Positions 55,141 through 64,000 of a stretch of 64,000 nt of DNA are shown piece after piece. Origin of the DNA: Trichosporon coremiiforme. Taxonomy: Eukaryota; Basidiomycota; Tremellomycetes; Trichosporonales; Trichosporonaceae. The translations under genes and the position numbers were made by a program. Below the pieces are notes generated by a model. It saw only the letters and a program-made list of their open reading frames with translations. It ran no database searches and had not been told where the DNA came from. The stretch covers positions 372,001 to 436,000 of the forward strand of contig BCJJ01000029.1 in NCBI GenBank assembly GCA_039545355.1. Direction: 5' to 3'. The stretch's first letter is position 1; each line of letters starts with the position of its first letter.

Positions 55141-57697
55141 CTAGCGGCGCTTCTTCTGCCGACTGCGCGGCTGTCCCGGATCGGCAGTGTAGAAAGTGAT
55201 CCCCTGCCGATCAAGGAAGGATCGGAGGCGGTCCTTCCACCCCTTGGCGTGTGCGCCAGCGCGGATGGCGCGCGAGATGAACTCATCCCAGTGGATAGGC
55301 TCATACCGCAGAATGCGGAGGTAGAACTCGTCATCGTCACTGATCATGGCGAAGAAGAGCTCGTCGAGCTGCTCATGCGTCATGTCCTCCTTCGCCTTGC
55401 CCTTGCCCTTCGACTTGGAGGGAGTCGCTGGCTCAGGTGGCTCAGTTGCCTTGGCCGAGCGGGGCCGCGCACCCTTTGGCGTCTTCGCCTTAGGCGTGTG
55501 CAGCTTTGCCAAGGGGACCTCCTCTTCTGACTCGCTGACTGCGCCGTGGATCGCGACCCAGCACTCGGTCGCGACACGCACGAGCCCGCCCTTGTCCTTG
55601 CCTGCGCGGAAACCGTAGCCCTCGACTAATTTCTGTCTGTCAGCTTCGTACGGGAAGTTCAGCTCACCTTCAGTTTCGGGATCGTCCAGCTGTTGTAGTC
55701 GGGCATGGCAGGACCGGGTGGCTTGTGAGCTGCTGCAGTCGAAGCTAGAGGTGCGCGAGACGGCGTAGGTGACAGCTCTCGGGGAGGCGAGGACGGGAAG
55801 TCATACGTTTCGTGGCCGTCCGATTCCGAGTCGGCCGTAAAGTGCAAAACGGCATCGGCGCCCCAGCTGTCCCACAGGTCGTCATCGCTTCCAGACGAAA
55901 CGGAGACGGCGCTCTCGCTGCCAGATGTGATCGAGATCGCTTGCGACGCGGGGGCGGGCTCCTCATCGTCAGACGGGATGTAGACAAGGTCCGCACCCGC
56001 ACCCCACTCGTCCCAGTTGCGCTTCCTTGGGGTCGGGTCGTCATCACTGCTGATGACAATGGGGCTCGAGATCTTCATGCTCTTCATCGCGCTTGAGGGT
56101 GGAGTAAGAGTGGCAGGGCTCGCTTGGCCGGCGTTATTCTTCGCTTTCTTCGTGGGCGTCGTGTCGGCACTCCGCACCGGCGTTGACGGACCGCTGCCAC
56201 GGGTCGGCGTAACAGCACGACTCCTAGCTCCCGAGCGCGGCGAAGATGGCCCTGCGCCGCGCGCCAGATCCAGACGACTTGGGGAGGCACCCTGGATCGC
56301 GCGTGCCTCCCCCCGCTCGAAAGGGAGAATGTGTGCTGACGGGCGACAGCGGTTTGCGCTGCGGCGCCAGCGGCTTCCTCGACGGCGTCGATGGCGTGGA
56401 CGGCTCTCGTGACCCGCGTGGGACCTGAGACGATAAATGGAATCCGCCCTCGTTCGGCTCTGTGGGCTCGGCCTGCGATGCGGCAATGGCGTCGCGACGA
56501 CGCTGCGTCGCCTCACGCTTTTTGATGTCGTCTCGCTGCCACTGCGTCAAGCCCAGAATAGGAGGGGCCTGGAGTAGCAAAGTCTCGGACTGGATCGACG
56601 GCGGCGTATCTCCCGGTGGTCGGGCGTACTCGGACGCCAGCGAGGAGGTGCCCATCTCCTGCGTTGGGGGCAATGGGTCCTCGTCCATTTCCTCCTGCTG
56701 CAGTGTCTCCGATCCGCGCGACGAGATACTGTCCGTCGGTGAGCGGCTCCGTGGCGGCGAAGGGGAAGGCGCCCATGGCGTTGCCGTTGGAAGGTCGGCC
56801 GGTGGGCTCGCAGCAGTGGGGGTTGAGCGCATCTCGTACCTGCTTGGCTCCACGGGTTCCGGTCCCGGACTGCCGAGGAAGGCGCGCAACCTCTCGTCCA
56901 CCTGATCTTCCCGACCAGACAAGCCCGTCACTGTGGTCACGTTCAGCTTCGGCGCCGAATATATGTCAAGGTCGACCGACGAAGACAGGGTGTCGCTCTC
57001 TGATGCGGAATGCGTGCGCTGGCCAAGCAGTGTCAGCTCGCGCTCAGGGTTCAGCGTCGCCACGATGAGCGCCTGGAGATCGGGAGCTGGGTTCGGCGGG
57101 CGGTAAGCGATCGGAATACAGGTAGAGATGTGTCGCTTAAGTCAGCTCGACAAAAAGCTCATCTTAGCTTACCCATCGCGCTGGTCCTGCGTCGCCTTTC
57201 TTGAAATGACGGCGACAGACGGGACAGTCCCTCAGGTGTAGGAGTACGCTAGTCTTTCCAAGCCACTTGGGTACTTCCACGACCGGTTCGTCTCGTGGTG
57301 GGAGCAAGACCTTGTTGACGGACGGCAAGTCGGGGTTTGGTTCAGACGACACCACCTTCCTTGGTCGGCTGGGCCCCGTATTCGCCGCCCGCTTGACTCT
57401 GGCCTTTGGTGCCGACGCCCCAGCATACGTGAAGCGGCCCTTCAACGGCGGCCTTGGCGGTGGTGAGTCACTGAGACAAATGACCTCGTCGTTGGAGAAA
57501 CGCTTCTTGCGTGGACGGCGGGTGCTCGGCATCGACTGCGCTGGTGTTATCGGCGGAACGTCGAGAGCGACAATGTCATCGTCCGACGAGTCCGCCTTTG
57601 GTGTCTTTGGTGCGCTCCTGGCTCGTGCGGAGCGGGCCGAACGCCGCGGCGGCTGTGGTGACTCCGGAATGACCACCAGGTCGTCCGAGTCACTCAT
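55141..57697 (-). CDS. SLX4: Structure-specific endonuclease subunit SLX4
   Basis: Four exons (57173-57697, 56341-57135, 55668-56291, 55141-55632) give 811 aa. SLX4 is the nuclear scaffold that activates the SLX1 nuclease to cut branched DNA in recombination and fork repair. Residues 158-181 form a ubiquitin-binding C2HC zinc finger (CPVCRRHF...RWRHISTC; Cys158, Cys161, His177, Cys181), completed across intron 1. A long Ser/Pro-rich disordered region with acidic SUMO-binding-like patches (VICLSDS, IVISSDDD) follows. Residues about 636-660 are the SAP-like segment (YNSWTIPKLKKLVEGYGF), and about 740-795 the conserved SLX1-binding domain (DEFYLRILRYEPIHWDEFI, SFLDRQGITFYT). Introns 1 and 3 (37 and 35 nt) are standard. 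The join at 56292-56340 is uncertain: a 49-nt intron with a GTCAGC donor, or a one-base frameshift at a G6 run. The gene converges on the ARMC8-like gene, 125 bases apart. Confidence 0.85.
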
Positions 57698-58130
57698 GCT
57701 GCGCTTGTTTCCGTCTTACGTTGGCTTGGCGTTCGCCGCTGATGTTGTTGTTGACAGGGCGACGCGAATTCATGAAAGTACAGTCAACCGCGCGTCGCTG
57801 TCACGTGACGATCCCCACCCCCGCCTTATGACGATGGGGACACGCCGATCGCAGCGCAGGGCTCACGATCTGGGGCGATCTGACACACAGCGCTGGCACC
57901 CGAGCTATGCATGAACCCAATCCTCAGCCACTCAATTGTCAGGCTGCGAGCACATCAAATACGCAAGAGGTTTACATTGACTGCTACAACTGTTTGGCAT
58001 CAGAAGATAGGGAAAGCTGATGATCCCGCGATGGGAACGCCACTGGCGGCGCGGGTCGCTTCCGTGATAGATAAGAGCGAGATTCGAGGCATTTCTTTGA
58101 ACAGAAACGTTATCGATAACGAAACATTGC
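57698..58130. other. SLX4 upstream region
   Basis: About 430 bases holding the SLX4 promoter (minus strand) and the 3' end of the neighbouring minus-strand gene. A palindromic TCACGTGA (57800-57807) could be an E-box site. No gene is seen. Confidence 0.4.
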
Positions 58131-59114
58131 CTAACCGGACATGGGGCTGACCGCACGAACGGGCTCAACCGTCTGGACCTCTGGCGAGGTCGGCGAGACG
58201 GGGCGGACGGGCTCTACTTGGGCCTGGGGAGAGACAGGAGGGCTCATTGGCTTCCAGTTCTGGAGCTCGGTGATGAGCTGCTTCGCGGCGTCCTTGGTGC
58301 GGAGACCAATACTCGTCGACTTGTCGGGGATATCGATATGCCTGGATGCGAGCTGCGGGCCGCCGAGGTCCTCGACGGTGGACGCCTCGAGGACACGGTC
58401 GGAGCAGAAGAGCATATGGGGGCCGAGGGTGTTGCGGCAGACAGTGACGATTTCGTGAGAGATGGTTAGGCGGTCCGAGGTCTGCTTCTGGTTCTCGAGC
58501 TTTGCGTCCTTGGTGTGCTCGGCGAGCTGGGCAATGTCTGCCTTGTTGCCGTTGGGGTTCAGGTTGTCGATGCCGTTCACGAGGGCGAGCCAAACACCTG
58601 CCTCTACGTCATCGCTGAGGCCGTAGCGCTTCTCCTCGAGCCAGCTCATGTCGAGGGCAGGGTTGAGCTTGGCGACGACTTCTTCGGTCGGCTTCGCCGC
58701 CCACATGGCGTCCAGCAGATACGACTCGACGAGGGAGCGATCGCTACGCGCACTGACGTTGGCCTTTGGCCGGCTCTTGAGCACGTTGCCGACAATCTTC
58801 AGGGCGGATGGGACGAGCACGGGCCGGATGCCGGCCTCTGCGAGCGCGATGAGGAGGTTGCCGACCTCGGTTTGATCGGCGCAAGCCACCTTGGCGTCGA
58901 GGAAGAAGATGCCGTTGCGCGCAGGGAACGGGTTGGCCGTGCCCGTCGCCGGGTCCGGACGCAGCGAGCACTGCCATTCCGGACGGGAGCGAGGGCCAGA
59001 TGACGCCTTGCCGTTGCTGCCCCCCTTGAACTGCATGCCTGCGAGGGCGGAGCCGCTCTTGTCGGTGGGGGAGGTGGCTATGTTGTTCGCCTTGGCCTTG
59101 AGCTTCTTGAACAT
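58131..59114 (-). CDS. Unrecognised 327-aa protein
   Basis: One exon, 327 aa, with clear coding character (no introns, C/G-ending codons). I do not recognise the family. The N-terminus is basic (MFKKLKAKANNIATSPTDK) and Gly/Ser-rich up to about residue 45. Residues about 45-275 look like one folded, mostly helical domain (for example PEWQCSLRPDPATGTANPF, KVACADQTEVGNLLIALAEA, VPSALKIVGNVLKS, ALDMSWLEEKRYGLSDDVEA, ISHEIVTVCRNTLGPHMLFC). The tail is Pro-rich with two copies of a VEPVRxVSP motif. There is no signal peptide or membrane segment. The mixture suggests a cytosolic protein, possibly lipid- or cytoskeleton-associated given its basic start, but that is only a guess. Confidence 0.8.
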   Translation of the reverse strand: MFKKLKAKANNIATSPTDKSGSALAGMQFKGGSNGKASSGPRSRPEWQCSLRPDPATGTANPFPARNGIFFLDAKVACADQTEVGNLLIALAEAGIRPVLVPSALKIVGNVLKSRPKANVSARSDRSLVESYLLDAMWAAKPTEEVVAKLNPALDMSWLEEKRYGLSDDVEAGVWLALVNGIDNLNPNGNKADIAQLAEHTKDAKLENQKQTSDRLTISHEIVTVCRNTLGPHMLFCSDRVLEASTVEDLGGPQLASRHIDIPDKSTSIGLRTKDAAKQLITELQNWKPMSPPVSPQAQVEPVRPVSPTSPEVQTVEPVRAVSPMSG

Positions 59115-60600
59115 GGCGGCGGGGGTGACGGATGCGGGGAGAGTGACTGTTAGTTGTCAAGAAGAGACAGGATGATGCTTGGTTGGGGTAGGAGGTGACC
59201 GGGGCAGTGGGCTGGGATATAGGCGGGGTGCTGGGTCACCGGGCAGCAGGAGCAACAGCAGCAGATGACCTGGGCTAACAGGGGCGGCTATCGATGCTGT
59301 GATGTGATGCTCTCAGCCTTTGGGTAGCGCAGCCCTGAGCGGCGGTCAGCTCGGCTCCCATAGCTCCTTCTAGCCTCAGTGTTGGTCGGACCCGCTACGA
59401 GCAAGCCTACCGCTTCACCGCTGGGACAGGCACTGGGGCAGAGCAGCGTACGACGTCAACCAAGGCGGCAGCAGTCTAACCTTCACGTGATCTGCGCAAC
59501 TCTCTCGTCTTGCGCTCACGCGCCCCGTGGCCACCGCAGCGCCGTGGGATCGCCTTCGTGTTGAGAACCCTGCAGCTGGTTTTACCCTGCCGATCACTTA
59601 ATACCCCGTGGAGAGCCAACCTAACTCTCGTCAGACCTGGAACGCAACCGCTTATGCGCACTGCGTACATCCTCCAATCCCATTCGCACGTTGTCAACCG
59701 CGCGGCATGCTCATCGATCGACCGTGCCGAGCACATTTGGGCGTGTCGAGCTTGCACCAAAGCCCTTCCGTCGCGTCCATCGGAGCATGTCATCCGCTGA
59801 ACATGATGCAGGCTAAACAGACTAGAGGAGGTGTTGCGGCGTCATCCTAGCAACGGCTAAAGAGACGCAATAGGTCCGCTTGGATAACAATGACGCATGG
59901 TACAGCTGAACGGACGGGCCCGCCAGGCTCGTCGGCGCGCTAACGGGCAGAGGCGGACAAACGGAATCAGTCTAACGGCTCACGATCGAGGGCGGTCGTC
60001 GATCGCCGCCGTCCACGCTAGCATTAGTGCACTTCCCAGCACCTCAGCAGCTCAGCAGACCGCAGCGCAGCGACCTACCGGTGACTTCTCACATCTATGG
60101 GCAGCCAGCACGTGGAGAGGCGAGGCCCGTGCGCCGCAGTCCCGCTCAGAGTCGTCATCGTGCTCTTTTCTGGACACGGTATGCAGTCCGACAACACACT
60201 ACGCGATGACTTAGCTGAAACGAACACCGAAGCGCATGACATGTTCGCAGTGCTGGAATGGCTAGTTCGATTGCAGAACGGCATGATAAGCAATGGAAAT
60301 AGCATCGGCACTATCCGAGGGTGAGGGACTCCCTGCTCATACGTCATTGATCATGCTCATTATCATTGTATCCGTCTGCCACCGGCAGTCCAAGACCCAT
60401 TCAGTGCTGTTGACCGTGTCTAGGGCTTCAGGAAACAGACGTGGCACTGGAAGACATCCGGGATCGAAGACGTAGATGCTGAGACTGCAGTTTGGGATGA
60501 GTCTGAAGACATGTTCAAGTGACGATCCGCGGTAAACGCTAGAGAAGCCTGGGAGGCCACGTTTGTGTAGAAACGAGTTCAATCGCCACAGCGTTTGAGA
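59115..60600. other. Region without supported genes
   Basis: About 1.5 kb upstream of the 327-aa protein gene. Open frames are short and overlapping. It contains a CAG/AGC-rich patch near 59245-59265. No RNA gene or mobile element is recognised. Confidence 0.4.
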
Positions 60601-61503
60601 TGATTGGCATCGGCTGGGGAGAGAGGCCAGCCGTGTTGCCTGCTAGACTCCCTACTGAGCCCATGCGTCGACCCCTGTCGCCTTCGCGTCTCCCTCCGTT
60701 GTCCCCCTCAGCCGTAGCAGCATCCTCGATGATGCCGGCGAGGGCCTGGACTGCCGGCAACTGCCAGGCCAAGCGTTCCGGTAACTGCTGTCGGCCAAGA
60801 CGGACACCCGAGTGACGAGGCGTGCGGGCCGGGCGTCCGGGTCTGCCTGTCGGAGTCGCTGTTCTATTGAGGCGATCTCACTGTAGGGCATGATGAAACC
60901 TGCAGGTCCAGCGACTGGGCCGTTGAGTCCAGCGGTGGGTACCTGAGGCCGTGCAGCCAGAGTCCCCGCCTCGACAGGAACGGGACCGGCAGTGACGCCA
61001 ATCGACTCGACGGCAGCAGCTGCGAGAGCGGCGATAGCGACAGGCACGACAGCGACAGGCACGATGGCGACAGGCACGATGGCGACAGGCGCGGCAGCGG
61101 CAGGTTCGGAGGGTCGGGCTCGGCAGCGACGCCATCAGTGTCAGCAACGATCGGATCGGCGGCGACAGGTTCGGCAGCAGCAGGCGCGGCAGGGACTGGC
61201 TCAGCGGGGATAGGCTCGCCGACGTTGGCCAGAAGAGCCTGCGCTCCGGGTGCGTGAGGTGCTCGCTCTCGCGCAGCTGCAGTTCGAGGCGGTTCAGCGG
61301 TCCGTTGACTGTTCTGTCCCGGGCCGTTGGGACTTCAGCAGCTTGGATCGGCAGAGGGCGGGAATCGACGAGGAGCTTGCGGAGCACGCTCGAGCGCCGA
61401 TGCCTGATCAAGAGCAGCGTTGAGCGTGGGGTACCGGGGGTTGGACTTCTTGGGGCCGCTGTCGGCTCAGGCGATCGAGAGGACGGCGCCCGGGCTGCTT
61501 GTT
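60601..61503 (-). other. Broken Ala/Pro/Val-rich coding-like stretch
   Basis: On the minus strand this region reads like Pro/Ala/Val-rich protein, but the coding-like sequence moves between frames: one frame gives PAEPVPAAPAAAEPVAADP, a second PVAIVPVAVVPVAIAAL (ending at 60652 in VDAWAQ), a third NGPLNRLELQLRESEHL. No splice sites of the type used elsewhere connect them. It may be the 3' continuation of the decayed gene to its right, or non-coding low-complexity DNA. Confidence 0.3.
61036..61095 (+). repeat. 15-nt minisatellite
   Basis: Four tandem 15-base units close to AGCGACAGGCACGAT, with further degenerate copies to about 61115. Being a multiple of three, the repeat does not shift frame; on the minus strand it encodes a Pro-Val-Ala-Ile/Val-Val unit. 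Confidence 0.9.
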
Positions 61504-62636
61504 CTAGTCCTGGCAGAACGGGAAGAGCATGAGCTGCCGCCCGGGAGAGATGCCGTGCTTCCGCTTCAGAACCTCGTTCGCTTCGAGAGCGAGGTCAATC
61601 GGATGGTGCTCGACCCATGGGACACTGCGCAGAATGCGAGTCGACAGGTTGACCTTCAGGACGTTGGTCATGTTCTTGTCGTTCTCATGCCGCCTCTCGT
61701 TCAGCTCGCCCTGCCACGCCCACTCGACGTCTCCGGTCGGGACACGAACTCGTTCCAGCCTCCTCGCATCTCGCTCGGTCATGGATCTACACTTGTCGAA
61801 CAGTGACGCCAAGTCACTGTGCGAGATATCAAAACGGGTGTCGACGTGGTGGCTGGGTCGGACAACGTGCTTGAGCTCCGTCGTGGTGTGTCCATTCGGC
61901 TTATACTCCTCCTTGAAGTCGGCTGAGAAAGAGAGCGTCTCCGGCAATGTTGCGCCAACCAGAAGGCTGTACGCCCGTCGCAGGCGCTGGGCAAGCATCT
62001 GGAACTGCGTTATCAGATCATGCACTTACAGACAGGTGACTCACGGATGCCGTTCATGAAAGCCTCGACAGCGGGCAAACGGTACGACAGCAAGAAGAGG
62101 TTGACCCCCCAGACCTCGACACGAGCGTTGCGCCTGGCGTCATCATCGAGGCGAGACGGACCGAGTCAGTTGGCCGGAGTCCAGGGGCGCTTTGTGGATA
62201 CGGTGGGCCAGAAGCGTCGGCTTCAGCAGGCTGCCGGCATCGCACAAGTTGAGGGGCAGGCCGGTTAGCGGGTCCCTGCAGCCGTACTTCAAGCAGCTGA
62301 CTGCCCAGACGTAGAAGACGCCGTTGGGCGAGTTCGTCGGCGTCTCAGACTTCGAGCCTCGATCGCAGTACATCCTAGCTCGATGCCACGCTCGAAGCGC
62401 CATGCGCAAGATGTCGACCTTGGAAGAACTCTCCCGCTAGAAGAAGGTAAGGAAGTCGTCGCCCGTGTTCCAGCTGAGCGTTCCGCCGTGCTCAAGTCTG
62501 ACGTCAGCATAAGTCTGACGTCAGCGGGAGACTGCAAGTCAACGACTTACTCAAGGTCACGCACAATGTCGGCGACAGCGTTGAGACGCGGCAGCAATTG
62601 CTGGACGAGATGGTCCCCATCATTCGGCCACCTGTC
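61504..62636 (-). pseudogene. Degenerate gene fragments, unknown family
   Basis: Protein-like pieces on the minus strand do not join into one frame. In order: LEHGGTLSWNTGDDFLTFF then an in-frame TAG; the same frame continues as SSKVDILRMALRAWHRARMY and NGVFYVWAVSCLKYGCRDPL; a +1 shift leads to RVEVWGVNLFLLSYRLPAVE; a further shift leads to MLAQRLRRAYSLLVGATLPE and runs open to a stop at 61504. One good-looking donor (GTGAGT at about 62043) and acceptor (TAACGCAG at about 62005) are present but put the flanking pieces in incompatible frames. The pieces probably continue the gene annotated to the right. A complex intron pattern or sequence errors remain possible. Confidence 0.4.
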
Positions 62637-63478
62637 TTACAGCCTCAAGGTCTTGGCCACTGGGACCGGACCAGACGGATGCAGAGGGTGGAAGTGCTGG
62701 CTAACGGAGGTTGCACCTTCGCCAAGACCGTCAGCGTAGTCGTTAAGACGCTGAAGCAGCTCAAAGGGCTCCTCGGGCGAAGCAGAGGAGGTATTGCTGT
62801 GGCGGCGATCGTCGTCTGCGAGACTGCGGATAGCTGAACCCAGCTCGTCCGCAGCAGCAGTTGACGGTTCCGATTGCCAAAGCACTATACCACAAAGAAG
62901 CCACTTCGGGATGAGATCGATGTGGCGGCCGTTGAGCCAGCTCAGCGCGGTCGGGATGACCTCGCAGTTCTCGAAGCGGTGATTCAAGAACTCGTTGATA
63001 TCGCCGCTGTCGTCCAGGAACACTTGCTTCTTCAAGTCGACAGACTCGCAGGTCATGCTGATGCGGTCGTTCAAGTTTGCGAAGCGCTGGACGGGAGCTG
63101 GTACGTCTTGTGCAGAGGAGATGAGCTTGTAATCCGCGGGGTTCATCGCTAAGGCAGAATCGATCAGCCAGTCGCGCAGACGACAGCTCGCCTCGGCCTG
63201 GGTCATCTCCCATGATCCCTTGGACTCTTTGATGACTCCTCAATCCGCCGCACCGCCGCAGGTGCTCCAGCTTTGGTAAGCATTTTGTCTTCTCCCATCA
63301 CTAACTCACCTTCTTCTTCGTTAACTCTTTCCTCGACACCTGCAGCATAGCAGCGGTTCTCGTCCCCCTCGTTGATTGACTCGACGGCGCCGGTGCGCTT
63401 GTCGGTACACCTGTCGGTGCGCTCGTTGGCTAACCACATATCAACCTTGCGCGCGAGGCAAATCTTGTGGTTCGCCAT
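62637..63478 (-). CDS. Unrecognised two-exon protein, perhaps truncated
   Basis: Exons 63310-63478 and 62637-63238, joined over a 71-nt intron (GTGAGT donor, GGATTGAG acceptor), encode 256 aa. No known family is recognised. The N-terminus is hydrophilic and Glu/Arg-rich; from residue 57 a folded-looking part follows (KGSWEMTQAEASCRLRDWLI, FANLNDRISMTCESVDLKKQ, VIPTALSWLNGRHIDLIPKW). The last 20 residues look unnatural (Pro/His-rich), and family-like sequence seems to continue downstream in another frame (RLNAVADIVRDLE at about 62560-62600), so the annotated stop may mark a lesion or a missed splice. Codon use is less biased than in the housekeeping genes here, which fits a fast-evolving or decaying gene. 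Confidence 0.45.
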
Positions 63479-64000
63479 CGCCTTGCAAAGCTTTCAGCGA
63501 CGAGTCGTGCAACATCGACCGTGCTGCTCTCCGTTGTCTGCCGGTTACTCGTCATCCTCGCCAACATCCACAAGTACACCTAGACTATCTGAAAGTGACT
63601 CTTTGGCGCTCCGACGCCGCCTGCTATGAGAGCGCAATCATGTGCGGTGCAGATGTGACTGCAAGGAAGATCACAAGACCGCAACGCAAATCACGCGTAT
63701 CAACGTCTCCAGCAGCTCGAAGCGCCTTGCACCGCAGTCCACCCCGACCCGATTTGACATTGTCCACCATATCTGCAATTTCATTAGACGAGCTTGAGAT
63801 AAGTCGAGGTCAGGGAGGAGTGCTGGCCATTTAAAAAGAAGATTTCTTCTAATTGCAATTGCTGTTTCTGCTTCGCTGAGGGTTGCTTCATTGCGGGTTC
63901 GTAAATTATGACAGATAAGTGTGAGACGCGGGCTGGGATACCTTGAAGCTCGCTGTGCAAGCGCTTGTCTTCTGCTTGTCGTGCCGTACTATCACGCTGG
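63479..64000. other. Right edge, no supported gene
   Basis: About 520 bases upstream of the unrecognised two-exon gene, becoming AT-rich from about 63820. No gene or RNA is recognised. Confidence 0.35.

Overview
The window looks like nuclear DNA of a basidiomycete yeast, most likely a tremellomycete of the Trichosporonales type. The evidence is GC-rich coding sequence, genes split by many very short introns (35-65 nt, GTGAGT/GTGCGT/GTAAGT donors, CTGAC/CTAAC branch sites just before a pyrimidine-poor AG), and clearly fungal proteins (mitochondrial RNA polymerase, membrane-anchored P450 reductase, Mam3-like transporter, KDM5, SLX4). The species assignment is inference. I saw no transposon, CRISPR array, prophage or rRNA gene.

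Layout, left to right: ELL elongation factor (+); UCHL5/UCH37 deubiquitinase (-); NADPH-cytochrome P450 reductase (-); a 15-exon CNNM/Mam3 metal-transport protein (-) divergent from a 3-hydroxyacyl-CoA dehydrogenase (+); a 145-aa coiled-coil protein of unknown function (+); a Cid1-type nucleotidyltransferase (-); a DH-PH RhoGEF (-); a secreted Gly/Ser-repeat protein (-); a long gap; a KDM5 histone demethylase (+); an intron-containing tRNA-Glu(CUC) (+); a C2H2 zinc-finger protein (-); a gap of about 6 kb; mitochondrial RNA polymerase (-) divergent from an ARMC8/Gid5-like armadillo protein (+); SLX4 (-), convergent with it; an unrecognised 327-aa protein (-); and at the right end a poorly preserved gene region (-).

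The genes are ordinary housekeeping and regulatory genes with no obvious shared pathway. Several touch chromatin and transcription (ELL, KDM5, zinc finger, RPO41), proteolysis (UCHL5 at the proteasome, ARMC8/Gid5 in the GID/CTLH ubiquitin ligase) and RNA or DNA maintenance (Cid1-like enzyme, SLX4).

I worked out exon structures by hand, choosing splice sites that restore a continuous family-like protein; all exon sums are multiples of three. The most notable observations are two micro-exons (10 and 14 nt) in the Mam3-like gene, two 36-nt stop-free introns that could be retained without breaking frame, an in-frame ATG inside the P450 reductase intron that could start a soluble isoform, a His-Glu/Asp-Arg triplet repeat in the Cid1-like enzyme, the silk-like secreted protein, and the decaying gene at the right end. 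I did not find a clear undescribed multi-gene system.
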